A stretch of DNA of 64,000 nucleotides from Chryseobacterium indologenes (GCF_001295265.1 NZ_LJOD01000001.1:558001-622000), one strand, 5' to 3'. Positions 18,823 through 27,798 are shown, numbered from the stretch's first letter. Translations and numbers: made by a program. Notes: generated from the sequence alone by a model not told the origin.

Positions 18823-19629
18823 ATGAAAAAAATAAAGATCCTAGGTGTATTAGCAGCCGGAATACTTCTGTTTTCAGCATGTTCCGGAAGGAAAGACGAT
18901 CCGAATTTTATCCGTGTAGGCATAACGTACGGCCCGGAACAGGAAATTGCCGAAGTGGCTAAGAAAGTGGCTAAGGAAAAATACAACCTTGAAGTGGAAC
19001 TGATCCCTTTCAATGATTATGTAGTTCCCAATGAAGCGTTAACTAATGGTGATATTGATGCCAATGCCTTCCAGCATGTTCCTTACCTAACAGAGCAATC
19101 GAAACAGAGAGGATACAATTTAGCGGTTGTAGGCAATACTTTCGTTTACCCTATCATAGCCTATTCTAAAAAAATTAAAAATATCAGCCAGCTGCAGGAG
19201 GGAAATACAATTGTTATCCCTAATGATCCTACTAACGGAGGGCGCTCGTTGCTTCTGCTACAGAAAAACGGTTTATTGAAGTTAAAAGACGGTGTAGGAC
19301 TTCTTCCAAAAGTGACTGATATTACAGAAAATCCGAAGCAACTGAAAATCATGGAGATTGAAGGAGCACAGATCCCGAGAGTACTGGATGACAGAGATGT
19401 TGTTGTAGGTGTTATCAATAATAATTTTGCAGCTCAGGCAGGTTTGGATTCTGAAAAGCAGGGAGTTCTTAAGGAAGACAAGGATTCTCCTTACGTGAAT
19501 GTGGTAGTGGCAAGACAGGATAATAAGAACAGCCAGAAAGTAAAAAACTTTGTGAAAGCTTATGAATCTGATGAAGTAGAGAAGAAAGCCAAAGAAATTT
19601 TCAAAGGAGGAGCTGTAAAGGGATGGTAA
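18823..19629 (+). CDS. metQ: Methionine-binding lipoprotein MetQ (NlpA family)
   Basis: This is the substrate-binding lipoprotein of the methionine importer. A type II signal ends in the lipobox FSAC with C20 as the lipidated residue. The NlpA-family core is clear: RVGITYGPEQEIAE, NDYVVPNEALTNGDIDANAFQH, and VIPNDPTNGGRSLLLLQKNGL. The 268 residues are normal. Two hairpin terminators follow within 130 bases, closing the operon. Confidence 0.96.
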   Translation: MKKIKILGVLAAGILLFSACSGRKDDPNFIRVGITYGPEQEIAEVAKKVAKEKYNLEVELIPFNDYVVPNEALTNGDIDANAFQHVPYLTEQSKQRGYNLAVVGNTFVYPIIAYSKKIKNISQLQEGNTIVIPNDPTNGGRSLLLLQKNGLLKLKDGVGLLPKVTDITENPKQLKIMEIEGAQIPRVLDDRDVVVGVINNNFAAQAGLDSEKQGVLKEDKDSPYVNVVVARQDNKNSQKVKNFVKAYESDEVEKKAKEIFKGGAVKGW

Positions 19630-19642
19630 TGAAGAACTTGCT

Positions 19643-19669
19643 GGTCTTCAACCGAAGACCTTTATTTTC
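19643..19669 (+). terminator. Rho-independent terminator after metQ
   Basis: GGTCTTC (19643-19649) pairs with GAAGACC (19654-19660) around AACC and is followed by a T-rich stretch. It lies 14 bases past the metQ stop. Confidence 0.8.
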
Positions 19670-19725
19670 AGGAATCAAAACAAAAACTGAATCATCTGTA
19701 TAATTTTTCAGCTTTAAAATTAATG

Positions 19726-19758
19726 AAACTGCCTTTAGATAATCCCGGCAGTTTTTTT
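19726..19758 (+). terminator. Second terminator after metQ
   Basis: AAACTGCC (19726-19733) pairs with GGCAGTTT (19747-19754) around a 13-base loop and runs into a T tract. Two consecutive terminators insulate the met unit from the GH3 gene. Confidence 0.75.
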
Positions 19759-19783
19759 ATGAAGCTAATTTCATTTTCTCAAT

Positions 19784-19814
19784 TTGAGATAATAAAAAAT
19801 TTTCTTTACTTTTG
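19784..19814 (+). promoter_or_regulatory. Promoter of the GH3 glycosidase gene
   Basis: TTG at 19784-19786 and TACTTTTG at 19807-19814 are separated by 20 bases, close to the Bacteroidota -33/-7 layout. The ATG follows 24 bases later. Confidence 0.6.
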
Positions 19815-19838
19815 CTTACAATCAAATAACCAGGCATT

Positions 19839-22103
19839 ATGTTAAAGAAAACCGCCATTCTAAGTTTATTCACCTTTATTTCTGTTTCTTATATGGCTCA
19901 GACCAATACTTCCCTACCCGTTTATTTAGATGAATCTAAACCCGTTGAACAGCGTATTCAGGATGCTCTTTCGAGAATGACTCTGGAAGAAAAAGTGGCT
20001 ATGCTTCATGCCCAGTCAAAATTCAGCTCTCCCGGAGTTCCAAGATTGGGAATTCCGGAGTTCTGGACAACGGATGGCCCTCACGGCGTGCGTCCGGAGG
20101 TAATGTGGGACGAATGGGATCAGGCCGGATGGACGAATGACTCTATCATTGCCTACCCTGCCCTGACTGCTTTATCCGCAACATGGAACAAGAAAATGTC
20201 ATGGAACTATGGAAAAGCATTAGGAGAAGAAGCCCGCTACAGAAAAAAAGATATCCTTCTGGGGCCAGGTGTTAATATTTACAGAACCCCATTGAATGGA
20301 AGGAATTTTGAGTATATGGGTGAAGATCCTTATCTGACCTCAAAAATGGTGGTTCCTTATATTAAAGGCGTACAATCTAATGGAGTGGCTACCTCTGTAA
20401 AGCATTTTGCCCTCAATAATCAGGAAATGTTCCGCCATACCAGCAATGTTATTGTTGATGACCGGACTCTTTATGAAATCTATCTGCCTCCTTTTAAAGC
20501 CGCTGTAACTGAAGGAGACTCCTGGACGATTATGGGAGCTTATGATATGTATAAAGGTCAATATGCCAGCCAGAATCAATATCTTTTAAACGATATTCTG
20601 AAAAAAGAATGGAATTATAAAGGCGTAGTGGTATCCGACTGGGGCGCTGTAAATAACACTGAACAGGCAATTCATAACGGATTGGACCTAGAATTCGGGA
20701 CCTGGACAAATGGCCTTTCCGCAGGTACTAAAAATGCCTACGATAATTATTTTCTGGCAAAACCTTATTTAGATTTAATCAGATCCGGAAAAGTAGGAAC
20801 CACTGAACTGGACGATAAGGTAACCAGACTACTTCGTCTTGCCTACAAAACAACAATGAACAGAAACAAACCTTTCGGGAATATTGCTTCTGAAGAGCAT
20901 AAAGCTATAGCCAAGGAAATTGGTGAAGAAAGTATTGTTTTATTAAAAAATCAGGGAAATGTTCTTCCTGTTGATCTTAATAAGGCAAAAAAAATAGCTG
21001 TTATTGGTGAAAATGCCATTAAAATCATGACGGTAGGCGGCGGTTCCTCTTCATTAAAGGTAAAATATGAAACGCTCCCTTTAGACGGAATTAAATCCAG
21101 ATTCGGGAAACAGGCTGACGTACAGTATGCCAGAGGCTATGTAGGAGACATCGGTGGTGAATATAACGGGGTAAAATCCGGACAGGATTTAAAAGATACC
21201 CGCTCTGAAACAGAATTACTGGCCGAAGCTGTGGAGCTGGCTAAAAAGTCAGATTATGTGATCTTCGTGGGCGGACTGAACAAATCTGATTTTCAGGACA
21301 GTGAAGGAAATGACAGAAAGAGCTATGGCCTCCCTTACAATCAGGACCGTGTTATCTCTGCTTTAGCTAAGGCCAATAAAAACCTGGCTGTAGTTCTGGT
21401 TTCCGGAAATGCAGTCGCAATGCCATGGATAAAAGAGGTCCCAACGGTTCTCCAGGCCTGGTATCTGGGATCGGAAGCAGGAAACTCTCTTGCTTCTGTT
21501 CTGGCCGGTGATGCCAATCCTTCCGGAAAGCTTCCGTTTACATTTCCTGTAAAACTTGAGGATAATTCGGCTCATAAGCTTGGAGAATATCCGGGACAAA
21601 AAGATGAATTGGCAGCAGGAAAAGGAAAAGATCAGAAAAACCCGATCAATATTACCTATAACGAAGGAATTTTTGTAGGATACCGCTGGCATGATACTAA
21701 AAATATTAAACCCCTTTTCAGCTTCGGACACGGATTAAGCTACACCACTTTTGAATTCGGAAAAGCAAAAGCTGATAAAGCCAGCATTTCTCAGGATGAC
21801 AGCATCACGTTTACGGTAACGGTAAAAAATACAGGAAAAAAAGCCGGTGCTGAAGTGGCCCAGCTTTACATCAGCGATTTAAAATCTTCTGTACCGCGCC
21901 CTACCAAAGAACTGAAAGGTTTTGAAAAAGTATATTTAAGCCCCGGCGAACAAAAAGAAGTGTCCTTCACCATTGATAAAACCGCATTAAGTTACTTTGA
22001 TGCCAATAAACATGACTGGATTGCAGAGCCGGGAGATTTTGAGGCTTTGATTGGTAACTCTTCAGATGCAATTAAAACGAAAGTGAAGTTTACTTTAAAA
22101 TAG
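19839..22103 (+). CDS. GH3 beta-glucosidase/xylosidase-like glycoside hydrolase, secreted
   Basis: This exported glycoside hydrolase of family 3 probably acts on beta-glucosides or xylosides in the periplasm. It has a signal peptide ending at SYMAQ (about residue 21). The GH3 N-terminal TIM barrel spans about 35-340, with the substrate-binding KHF at 188-190 and the nucleophile D267 in VVVSDWG. The C-terminal alpha/beta sandwich spans about 355-625, and a fibronectin type III-like domain about 660-750. The 754 residues fit BglX-type enzymes. The sugar specificity cannot be read from the sequence. It is monocistronic, with its own promoter and terminator. Confidence 0.93.
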   Translation: MLKKTAILSLFTFISVSYMAQTNTSLPVYLDESKPVEQRIQDALSRMTLEEKVAMLHAQSKFSSPGVPRLGIPEFWTTDGPHGVRPEVMWDEWDQAGWTNDSIIAYPALTALSATWNKKMSWNYGKALGEEARYRKKDILLGPGVNIYRTPLNGRNFEYMGEDPYLTSKMVVPYIKGVQSNGVATSVKHFALNNQEMFRHTSNVIVDDRTLYEIYLPPFKAAVTEGDSWTIMGAYDMYKGQYASQNQYLLNDILKKEWNYKGVVVSDWGAVNNTEQAIHNGLDLEFGTWTNGLSAGTKNAYDNYFLAKPYLDLIRSGKVGTTELDDKVTRLLRLAYKTTMNRNKPFGNIASEEHKAIAKEIGEESIVLLKNQGNVLPVDLNKAKKIAVIGENAIKIMTVGGGSSSLKVKYETLPLDGIKSRFGKQADVQYARGYVGDIGGEYNGVKSGQDLKDTRSETELLAEAVELAKKSDYVIFVGGLNKSDFQDSEGNDRKSYGLPYNQDRVISALAKANKNLAVVLVSGNAVAMPWIKEVPTVLQAWYLGSEAGNSLASVLAGDANPSGKLPFTFPVKLEDNSAHKLGEYPGQKDELAAGKGKDQKNPINITYNEGIFVGYRWHDTKNIKPLFSFGHGLSYTTFEFGKAKADKASISQDDSITFTVTVKNTGKKAGAEVAQLYISDLKSSVPRPTKELKGFEKVYLSPGEQKEVSFTIDKTALSYFDANKHDWIAEPGDFEALIGNSSDAIKTKVKFTLK

Positions 22104-22154
22104 ATAAGGCAGGAAAAGAGAGACTCACATTTCCGGCAGTTTTTTTTAGTTGAT

Positions 22155-22186
22155 AAAGCAGATTTCTGACAGGACTCTGCTTTTTG
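22155..22186 (+). terminator. Terminator after the GH3 gene
   Basis: AAAGCAGA (22155-22162) pairs with TCTGCTTT (22176-22183) around a 13-base loop, followed by further T residues. Confidence 0.7.
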
Positions 22187-22313
22187 TCTTTTTAATCCGG
22201 ATTTTTTAAACGGATTTTTATTTTAAACAGCCCGCTGATCCTGTAGATTACAAAGGTTTTCCTCAGTAAAATCACAGATTTTCAAAAAATTTAAGTCTTA
22301 TTTTTTTTAAATT

Positions 22314-22321
22314 TACATTTG
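22314..22321 (+). promoter_or_regulatory. -7 box of the SUKH gene pair
   Basis: TACATTTG matches TAnnTTTG. It contains the in-frame TTG at 22319, which therefore cannot be the start codon; ATG 22340 is 18 bases further on. Confidence 0.55.
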
Positions 22322-22339
22322 AAAATTCTACCCAATCCT

Positions 22340-23452
22340 ATGCAGCAACAACTTCCCATGCACTGGCATTCTTTTATCAAGGTGTTTAAGAAAAAATATA
22401 ATGAAGAGATTGTATACGGTATCTGCCGTATATTCCGGGATGAAGAAGCAGTTTGGGAACGGTATGACACCTATGATTTTGAGCAATATCTGCCCTGCTA
22501 TATTCCTGTTGCAGATGATTCGGGAGGCCGCGTAGCTGTTATTTCAATCCATGAGAATGACAAAAAAGTCTATCTGAGCGATTATGGTGTTTTACAGGAA
22601 TCCGAGCTGTCTGTTCTTGACCGGGACCTAATGCACTGGATGCAGCGAAAGTTTCCTTTTGACCCAGATTCTCCCAAAGAATTATCAAAAGAGAATGTAG
22701 AAAACTTTCAACAGCTGAACCATACATTATATGATGAGATTACCCGGCATACCGATATTCTCAATTTCCTGAAAGCAAAAATCAGGATAGAAGGAATGTC
22801 CCTTCCTGAAAATTACGGTAAGCCTAAAGAACTTTACTTTTTTCAGCAGGGATATCGTTACAACTTCAATGGCGAAGACCTGACTGGGCTAAAACCAGGC
22901 GACTTCAAACCAACCTGGCTGGTATTGGCTACCAACTATTTTGATGATCCTTTTTTTATTGACCTTGAAGAGTCCAAAAGGCAGTTTCCTGTCTATTTTG
23001 CCTTTCATGGCCAAGGAGAATGGATTCCTGTTATGATAGCAGATTCGGTTCGGGAATTTGAACAACAGTTAATCGATATTCAGACGGTCCAGTATGATAG
23101 GGAAGCTTTAATTGATTACCTGAAAAAAGTTCCGGAGAATGAATTCTGGAATGAAGTACGGGAAGTGGCAGCATCCATGTCATCGCTGGATGAAGAGGAG
23201 GCTGAAGAAAAAATATCCGCATTAGACTGGCAAAAAGCACGGCTTTATATAACCGACACCGGTCCCAATAAAATCAAAATAATTTCTTTATTAAAAGCAG
23301 AACTGAATATTTCAGGTCCTGAAGCGCTGCAGCTGAGCAGGCAGCCCAGAATCTTATTCTCCGAAGCCTATTTCAAATGGATAAAAGCTGATATTAAGAA
23401 ACTGGAAAGCCTGGGTGCAAAAACAGAAATTGAGTTTATCACCGAAGAGTAA
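22340..23452 (+). CDS. Hypothetical cytosolic protein with ribosomal L7/L12 C-terminal-like domain
   Basis: The protein has 370 residues from ATG 22340 and no signal peptide or membrane helix. The central part (about 165-255) has the mixed, aromatic-rich pattern of SMI1/KNR4 (SUKH) proteins: PTWLVLATNYFDDPFFIDLEE and FPVYFAFHGQGEWIPVMIA. The C-terminal 70 residues read like the ribosomal L7/L12 C-terminal fold. They contain a GPNKIKIISLL segment matching the G-NK-x-VI-K motif, a helix ending in ALQLSRQP where L7/L12 has KEAKxLVxxxP, and a final LESLGAKTEIEF strand. The following gene is also SUKH-type and starts 4 bases after the stop. SUKH proteins often serve as immunity proteins; no toxin is adjacent. 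Confidence 0.6.
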   Translation: MQQQLPMHWHSFIKVFKKKYNEEIVYGICRIFRDEEAVWERYDTYDFEQYLPCYIPVADDSGGRVAVISIHENDKKVYLSDYGVLQESELSVLDRDLMHWMQRKFPFDPDSPKELSKENVENFQQLNHTLYDEITRHTDILNFLKAKIRIEGMSLPENYGKPKELYFFQQGYRYNFNGEDLTGLKPGDFKPTWLVLATNYFDDPFFIDLEESKRQFPVYFAFHGQGEWIPVMIADSVREFEQQLIDIQTVQYDREALIDYLKKVPENEFWNEVREVAASMSSLDEEEAEEKISALDWQKARLYITDTGPNKIKIISLLKAELNISGPEALQLSRQPRILFSEAYFKWIKADIKKLESLGAKTEIEFITEE

Positions 23453-23456
23453 AAGA

Positions 23457-23948
23457 ATGAATCCATTAGCAGATCACCCCGATTTTATTATAGAAAACGG
23501 TTCAGGTGAAAAGTTTTCTGAAGACTTTTTGAAACGCTATCCCAAAATTCCGGAAGATTACATACGTTTTCTGGAATCTTTTTCACAGTTTACCAATTCA
23601 TCCGATACCACATGGTTTAACAGTATTGCTGATTTTAACGGTTCCCATAAGGAAAATGAATTCAGCTGGAACGAGTTTGAACAGCAGTCTCTGGAAGCTT
23701 TTGAAGATGATGAAGCAACCAGAAAACAGATCATCAGCTTTTGGGATGATCATCTACCCATTATTCTTTCCGTAAAAAACGGGTATGCCTATTTCTCAAT
23801 CGGCACTGCAGAAAGTAATTTTGGAAAGATTTATTTCGGGGAAGAACCGGAGTATGAGGAAACTGATCATGTAGCCGAGAGCTTTTCCGAATTCATGGAA
23901 GCATTAAAACATAAAACCCTTGAAGAAAGATATTTAAATCTGTTTTAA
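23457..23948 (+). CDS. SMI1/KNR4 (SUKH) family protein
   Basis: This 163-residue cytosolic protein has SUKH-superfamily hallmarks: YPKIPEDYIRFLESFSQF near the N-terminus (the P-x-x-[YF]-x-x-F-L helix), WNEFEQQSLEAF in the middle, and a late FWDDHLPIILSVKNGYAYFSI strand pair. The open frame starts with GTG at 23415 inside the previous gene. ATG 23457, four bases after the preceding stop, is the natural coupled start. SUKH proteins commonly neutralise polymorphic toxins or act as scaffolds; which applies here is unknown. Confidence 0.75.
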   Translation: MNPLADHPDFIIENGSGEKFSEDFLKRYPKIPEDYIRFLESFSQFTNSSDTTWFNSIADFNGSHKENEFSWNEFEQQSLEAFEDDEATRKQIISFWDDHLPIILSVKNGYAYFSIGTAESNFGKIYFGEEPEYEETDHVAESFSEFMEALKHKTLEERYLNLF

Positions 23949-23995
23949 AATTTAGCTTTACTAAGCCATACCCCTTCCTTCTGCCAGTTTCACTT

Positions 23996-24790
23996 TTAAA
24001 GATATCCATATTCAATAGCGACTTTCACAAGCTCTGAAACTTTCCTGCATCCGATTTTCCTGAGGATATTTTTCCGGTGTGTTGTGGCCGTATGATAGGA
24101 AATGTTCAGCTTATCTGCAATCTCTTTTGCCGGATTTCCGTTAACCAGCAGGGAAAGAACCTCAACTTCCCTCTTAGTGAGTAAATGCTTCAGTTCCGGA
24201 TTTTTTTTATCGGGCAGGTAATGCATCTGGTGAAAATCATTCCTACTCCCAATTCCCTGTACCAATACAACATAGCTGTTTTCTCTGGTAATATGCTGGA
24301 TATTAGTGTGAATATTGACTGCCTGCAGTAATTTTCCGTCATTACTTTTCGAGGTATGAAGAGCCTGATGATGAAACATTTCATAATTTCCTTTCGCGGT
24401 TTTCATCCGGAAACAGTAGCTTGTTTTAAGCTGCTGCTGATGTTTAAAGCCTTCTATTTCTTTCATTTTTTCAATGCTCATTCTTTCGGCTTCTATTACA
24501 AAATCGAGATCTGCAGGGTGAATCAGGTCTATAATTTCTTTAAGATGATGAGGGTAATGTTTCAGCCCATGCATGGTAAGGATATTAGGATGATGCCCGC
24601 TCAAAGTACTGTCTGTAAAATTAATCACATAATAGTAAAATTCGCCCATGGAAAATAAATCTCCGATAATCTGCTCAATAGGAGGCGGAGGAAGAATTTC
24701 ATTTCCATTGTGTAAAATTTCAGGATAATCATTCCAGACTTTTACCAGGAGATGAGGTTTTTCAGCATCAGTTAAAAACTTATCACCCAT
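23996..24790 (-). CDS. LuxR-type transcriptional regulator with PAS-like sensor
   Basis: This 264-residue one-component regulator has a C-terminal LuxR helix-turn-helix at about 199-264: LTKREVEVLSLLVNGNPAKE then IADKLNISYHTATTHRKNIL. The N-terminal two thirds resemble the PAS-like region common in Bacteroidota LuxR proteins (DLIHPADLDFVIEAER, YCFRMKTAKGNYEMF). There is no receiver domain or membrane segment. A perfect palindrome 20 bases upstream (24811-24829) may be its own operator. Targets are unknown; the outer-membrane receptor gene upstream faces the same way but is closed by a terminator. Confidence 0.85.
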   Translation of the reverse strand: MGDKFLTDAEKPHLLVKVWNDYPEILHNGNEILPPPPIEQIIGDLFSMGEFYYYVINFTDSTLSGHHPNILTMHGLKHYPHHLKEIIDLIHPADLDFVIEAERMSIEKMKEIEGFKHQQQLKTSYCFRMKTAKGNYEMFHHQALHTSKSNDGKLLQAVNIHTNIQHITRENSYVVLVQGIGSRNDFHQMHYLPDKKNPELKHLLTKREVEVLSLLVNGNPAKEIADKLNISYHTATTHRKNILRKIGCRKVSELVKVAIEYGYL

Positions 24791-24810
24791 AAAGTTACTT
24801 TGCTATAAAA

Positions 24811-24829
24811 TTAACATAATTTATGTTAA
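24811..24829. promoter_or_regulatory. Perfect 19-base palindrome upstream of the LuxR-type gene
   Basis: TTAACATAA (24811-24819) and TTATGTTAA (24821-24829) form a perfect inverted repeat around one T. It lies 20 bases upstream of the regulator's ATG and has no following T tract on the coding strand. It therefore looks like an operator rather than a terminator. Confidence 0.5.
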
Positions 24830-24857
24830 AAAAATAGTCTTTTTGAAACATCCATAA

Positions 24858-24891
24858 AAAAAGCACTCACAGAACTCTGTAGGTGCTTTTT
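24858..24891 (-). terminator. Terminator after the outer-membrane receptor gene
   Basis: AAAAAGCAC (24858-24866) pairs with GTGCTTTTT (24883-24891), with further inner pairing (CACAGA/TCTGT). The stem runs into T on either strand. On the minus strand it lies 20 bases past the stop of 24911-27058. Confidence 0.8.
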
Positions 24892-24910
24892 AATAAGGCT
24901 TTATAATTTA

Positions 24911-27058
24911 TTACTTCCCTCCTCCCGAATTTTTCTCTACATCGGTTTTGGAATTCGATTTCACTTTCTGGTTTCCAAAGCGTTTCACAAAAGAAATGGA
25001 AGCTCCATACCAGTCCCATTTTGATGAAGTCCGGATAGTTCCGTACTGGCTGTAGCTGGTGGCATCATAATTCGGTCTCTGGAAAATATTCATCAGCTGA
25101 AGGCTGACTTCCATCTGAGTCTTAGGGAATATTTTCGTGGCAGAGATGTTATGGAAAACATTCACTTTGTTTCCATATGAGTTTCCGCTGTTCTGATTGG
25201 CAATTTCTACCCAGGCGCTCAGGTTAATATTCTTGTTGAAGAGATTGGTATAAGACAGGTTAGCAGAGCCTCCAAGGTAACTTAGATATTTAGCACCTTT
25301 AAGATCATTCTTTTCGTTAAAGTCATGGTTATCTACATAATACCACCCTATTCCTACATTTACATTCAGCTTATTTTTCAGGAAAGACTGGTTGGTGTTG
25401 GCAAAGAGATAGTATTTCTGAACCTTACCGTTCAGGTTGGAAGGAAGCGTGACAAGTAAATTGTTTTCTTCTTTTAAAGTGGTCCAGTAATCCTGATCGG
25501 TAAATATATACCTTGCGGAAAGGAAATATTTTTTCTTGTATCCGAATTTCATATATAATCTATGGCTGGGATTGGGTTCCAGGTCCATATTTCCTCTTGT
25601 GTACGTTCCGTCATTAGTCGGAAGAAGAAAGGGATTAAATTCGGAATACCACGGGCGCCAAAGGTTTTTGTTGTAGGTAAGACTCAGGTCATATTTATCT
25701 GAAAAAGTATATTTCACCAGTAAATTTGGAAGGAAAGCTCCATAAGAATCTTTTCTTTCTGTTCCGGCAATATCCTGTCTCATTTTAAAATCTATATGTT
25801 CATAGCGTAATCCTACCCTTGTTTCCAGTTTTTCAAAGAATGTTTTACTGTAGTTCGCATACAGGGAATTGATGTTATCTTCATAGTGGAAAACGTCATT
25901 TTTACGCACATTGTTCAGGTAGCTTCCGTTGGCATCATTCGCAATCACATTATTATTGAAATCCATTTTTCCTCCTACTTCAAAGCTGCCACCGGATTTC
26001 CCTAAAGGCTGCGTATAATCAACCTTCACATAATAATTCCGGGTCTGTTCATCAGAATTGGTTAACAAAAGGTCTGAAACCGGAGAAACATTAAATACTT
26101 TTAAGAACGTATTGGAATTGATCTGCGAATTATAATTGGTCCCTACGTTGATATCAAGGATCTTATTCTTCTCTTTATCATAGTATTTATAGAAAAGGTT
26201 GGTTCCCAAAGTCCTGTATTTTCCCACTACATCCTGGTCCTGATGATAGGAATCCTGATATTGATTAAAATTAAGATAGTTGATCCCATCAGCATCTGAT
26301 GTGGAGGTATTTCTGCTCTGATAATATTCCAGGATAAGCCCCACATTATTTTTATCATTCAGCTCAAACTCAGAAGTTGAAGAAAAAGAAGGACTTTTCC
26401 CTCTTCCGGTTACTTCATTATTGACCTGGCTGAGAGAGTTATCTTTATACAGCATATTTTCAAAAAAGCTTTTCTGAACATAGGTATTGTCACTGTAGCT
26501 TCCGATAAGCGTCTGGGTAAAATTCTTCTTGTGATAATTCAGATTAAGATTGGTATACTGTGAGTTCTTTCTCTGCTGTCTGTTGTTGAAAGTTACACTC
26601 CCTTTCATTCCCTCATCATCTCTTCTTTTTAACACAATATTGATGACGGAGCCTGTTGTTTCATACCGTGAAGATGGGCTTGTGATGACTTCAATCTTCA
26701 TCAGGTTATCCGCAGGAATGGTCTTAAGATATTCCTTTAATTCCTTTCCCGTAAAAACAGATTTACGGTCGTTAATGTATACCGTTACCGATTCTCCCTC
26801 CGCTTTTACGGCATCATTATTATCAATACTTACCATAGGGGTCATTCTCAGCACATCCCAGGTTGTATTTCCGGCAAGAATAGAGCTGTTGGCAACATTA
26901 AAGACTGTACGGTCCACTTTAGATTCTACCGTTGGTTTTCTGGCAGTAAGTGTTACAGCTTCTATTTCTTTCTCATTTTTCTTTATCGTATCATTCGTGG
27001 CCTGGGCTAAAGTTAAAGAACCCATTAATAAAGCCACCGAACATATAATTATTTTCAT
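24911..27058 (-). CDS. TonB-dependent-receptor-like outer membrane beta-barrel protein
   Basis: This 715-residue outer-membrane protein of the OMP_b-brl_3/TonB-receptor type has a signal peptide (MKIIICSVALLMGSLTLAQA). A plug-like domain spans about 35-150, with VTLTARKPTVESKVDRTVFNV, TWDVLRMTPMV and IEVITSPSSRYETTGSVINI. A long barrel follows to the C-terminus, with alternating aromatic strands. It lacks the N-terminal carboxypeptidase-like repeat seen in SusC types. The substrate is unknown and no SusD or ABC partner is nearby. The residues after the last strand (NQKVKSNSKTDVEKNSGGGK) form a polar tail, unusual for a barrel that normally ends in an aromatic residue. Confidence 0.85.
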   Translation of the reverse strand: MKIIICSVALLMGSLTLAQATNDTIKKNEKEIEAVTLTARKPTVESKVDRTVFNVANSSILAGNTTWDVLRMTPMVSIDNNDAVKAEGESVTVYINDRKSVFTGKELKEYLKTIPADNLMKIEVITSPSSRYETTGSVINIVLKRRDDEGMKGSVTFNNRQQRKNSQYTNLNLNYHKKNFTQTLIGSYSDNTYVQKSFFENMLYKDNSLSQVNNEVTGRGKSPSFSSTSEFELNDKNNVGLILEYYQSRNTSTSDADGINYLNFNQYQDSYHQDQDVVGKYRTLGTNLFYKYYDKEKNKILDINVGTNYNSQINSNTFLKVFNVSPVSDLLLTNSDEQTRNYYVKVDYTQPLGKSGGSFEVGGKMDFNNNVIANDANGSYLNNVRKNDVFHYEDNINSLYANYSKTFFEKLETRVGLRYEHIDFKMRQDIAGTERKDSYGAFLPNLLVKYTFSDKYDLSLTYNKNLWRPWYSEFNPFLLPTNDGTYTRGNMDLEPNPSHRLYMKFGYKKKYFLSARYIFTDQDYWTTLKEENNLLVTLPSNLNGKVQKYYLFANTNQSFLKNKLNVNVGIGWYYVDNHDFNEKNDLKGAKYLSYLGGSANLSYTNLFNKNINLSAWVEIANQNSGNSYGNKVNVFHNISATKIFPKTQMEVSLQLMNIFQRPNYDATSYSQYGTIRTSSKWDWYGASISFVKRFGNQKVKSNSKTDVEKNSGGGK

Positions 27059-27180
27059 CCAAAGTAATATTTCAATTATAAGACACCTATGGGTGAAAGT
27101 TTGTTACATAAAAAAAGAAAAATATTTTAAAGTCCTGTTTTAAAGGGAAAAACCGAAACCTATTATATCACAATAAAATG

Positions 27181-27207
27181 AAAAATGCCCGGAAAAATCC
27201 GGACATT
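27181..27207 (-). terminator. Terminator closing the RND efflux operon
   Basis: An imperfect hairpin (AATG-C-CCGGA with TCCGG-A-CATT) is followed on the minus strand by TTTTTCATTTT. It lies about 37 bases past the stop of the DUF2652 gene. Confidence 0.75.
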
Positions 27208-27243
27208 CAATAGCAAATTTACAAGGATTAAAAAATAGATATG

Positions 27244-27798
27244 CTAATTCATATTTTCAAAATAATGGATCACCCCTACCTCAGGAAGATGATGGCTGGA
27301 ATCTTTCATATTAACTTCACTTTTACTGCTGCTTTCCAGAAAAGAATTGCTGAATAAAGCATAAGAAGGCTGCTCTGCAAAGTCATTTTTCAGCATCTGA
27401 TGGGCCTCTACAACAGGTTTTCCATAAAGCTTTCTGAAATTCCCGATCTGATACTGCGAAAATTTTCCGTAATGCACAATAAATTTCAGTGAGAGATCAA
27501 TAGAGGTGCTTAGCGCCCTGCTCAATTCTTCAATTTTTTTGTTGAAAGCATTCCGCATTTTCCAGAGCATTGCAGAAATATTCCCGTAAGACGGATTCTC
27601 ATCGTAACGGTAAAACAAAATAGCATCACCTTCAATCTCCGAAATTTCGAAATAACGTCCGTTCACATCAATCAAAGTTGAAAGAAGCTGTCTCACAATA
27701 TATTCTCCCGTATAAAGCTTTGTGTTGAACACAAATTCGGTAAACCCGCTGAAATCGGGAATAAGAATAATACCATCTTGTATATCTGCATTCTTCAT
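27244..27798 (-). CDS. DUF2652 (adenylate cyclase-like fold) protein
   Basis: This 184-residue cytosolic protein resembles the DUF2652 family. It has the look of a class III nucleotide cyclase fold: GIILIPDFSGFTEFV at the first strand, EISEIEGDAILFYR in the place of a cyclase metal-binding strand, and later SLKFIVHYGKFSQYQIG and KLYGKPVVEAHQMLKN. One acidic residue lies in the first motif (D14) and E/D in the second, but the typical substrate-binding residues are not evident, so catalysis is doubtful. It lies 58 bases behind the efflux outer-membrane gene with no terminator between. It is probably the last gene of the RND operon. Confidence 0.7.
   Translation of the reverse strand: MKNADIQDGIILIPDFSGFTEFVFNTKLYTGEYIVRQLLSTLIDVNGRYFEISEIEGDAILFYRYDENPSYGNISAMLWKMRNAFNKKIEELSRALSTSIDLSLKFIVHYGKFSQYQIGNFRKLYGKPVVEAHQMLKNDFAEQPSYALFSNSFLESSSKSEVNMKDSSHHLPEVGVIHYFENMN

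Noticed and set aside
22319-22321. TTG at 22319 as start of the L7/L12-like gene
   Set aside because: It lies inside the -7 box TACATTTG; ATG 22340 follows at normal distance.
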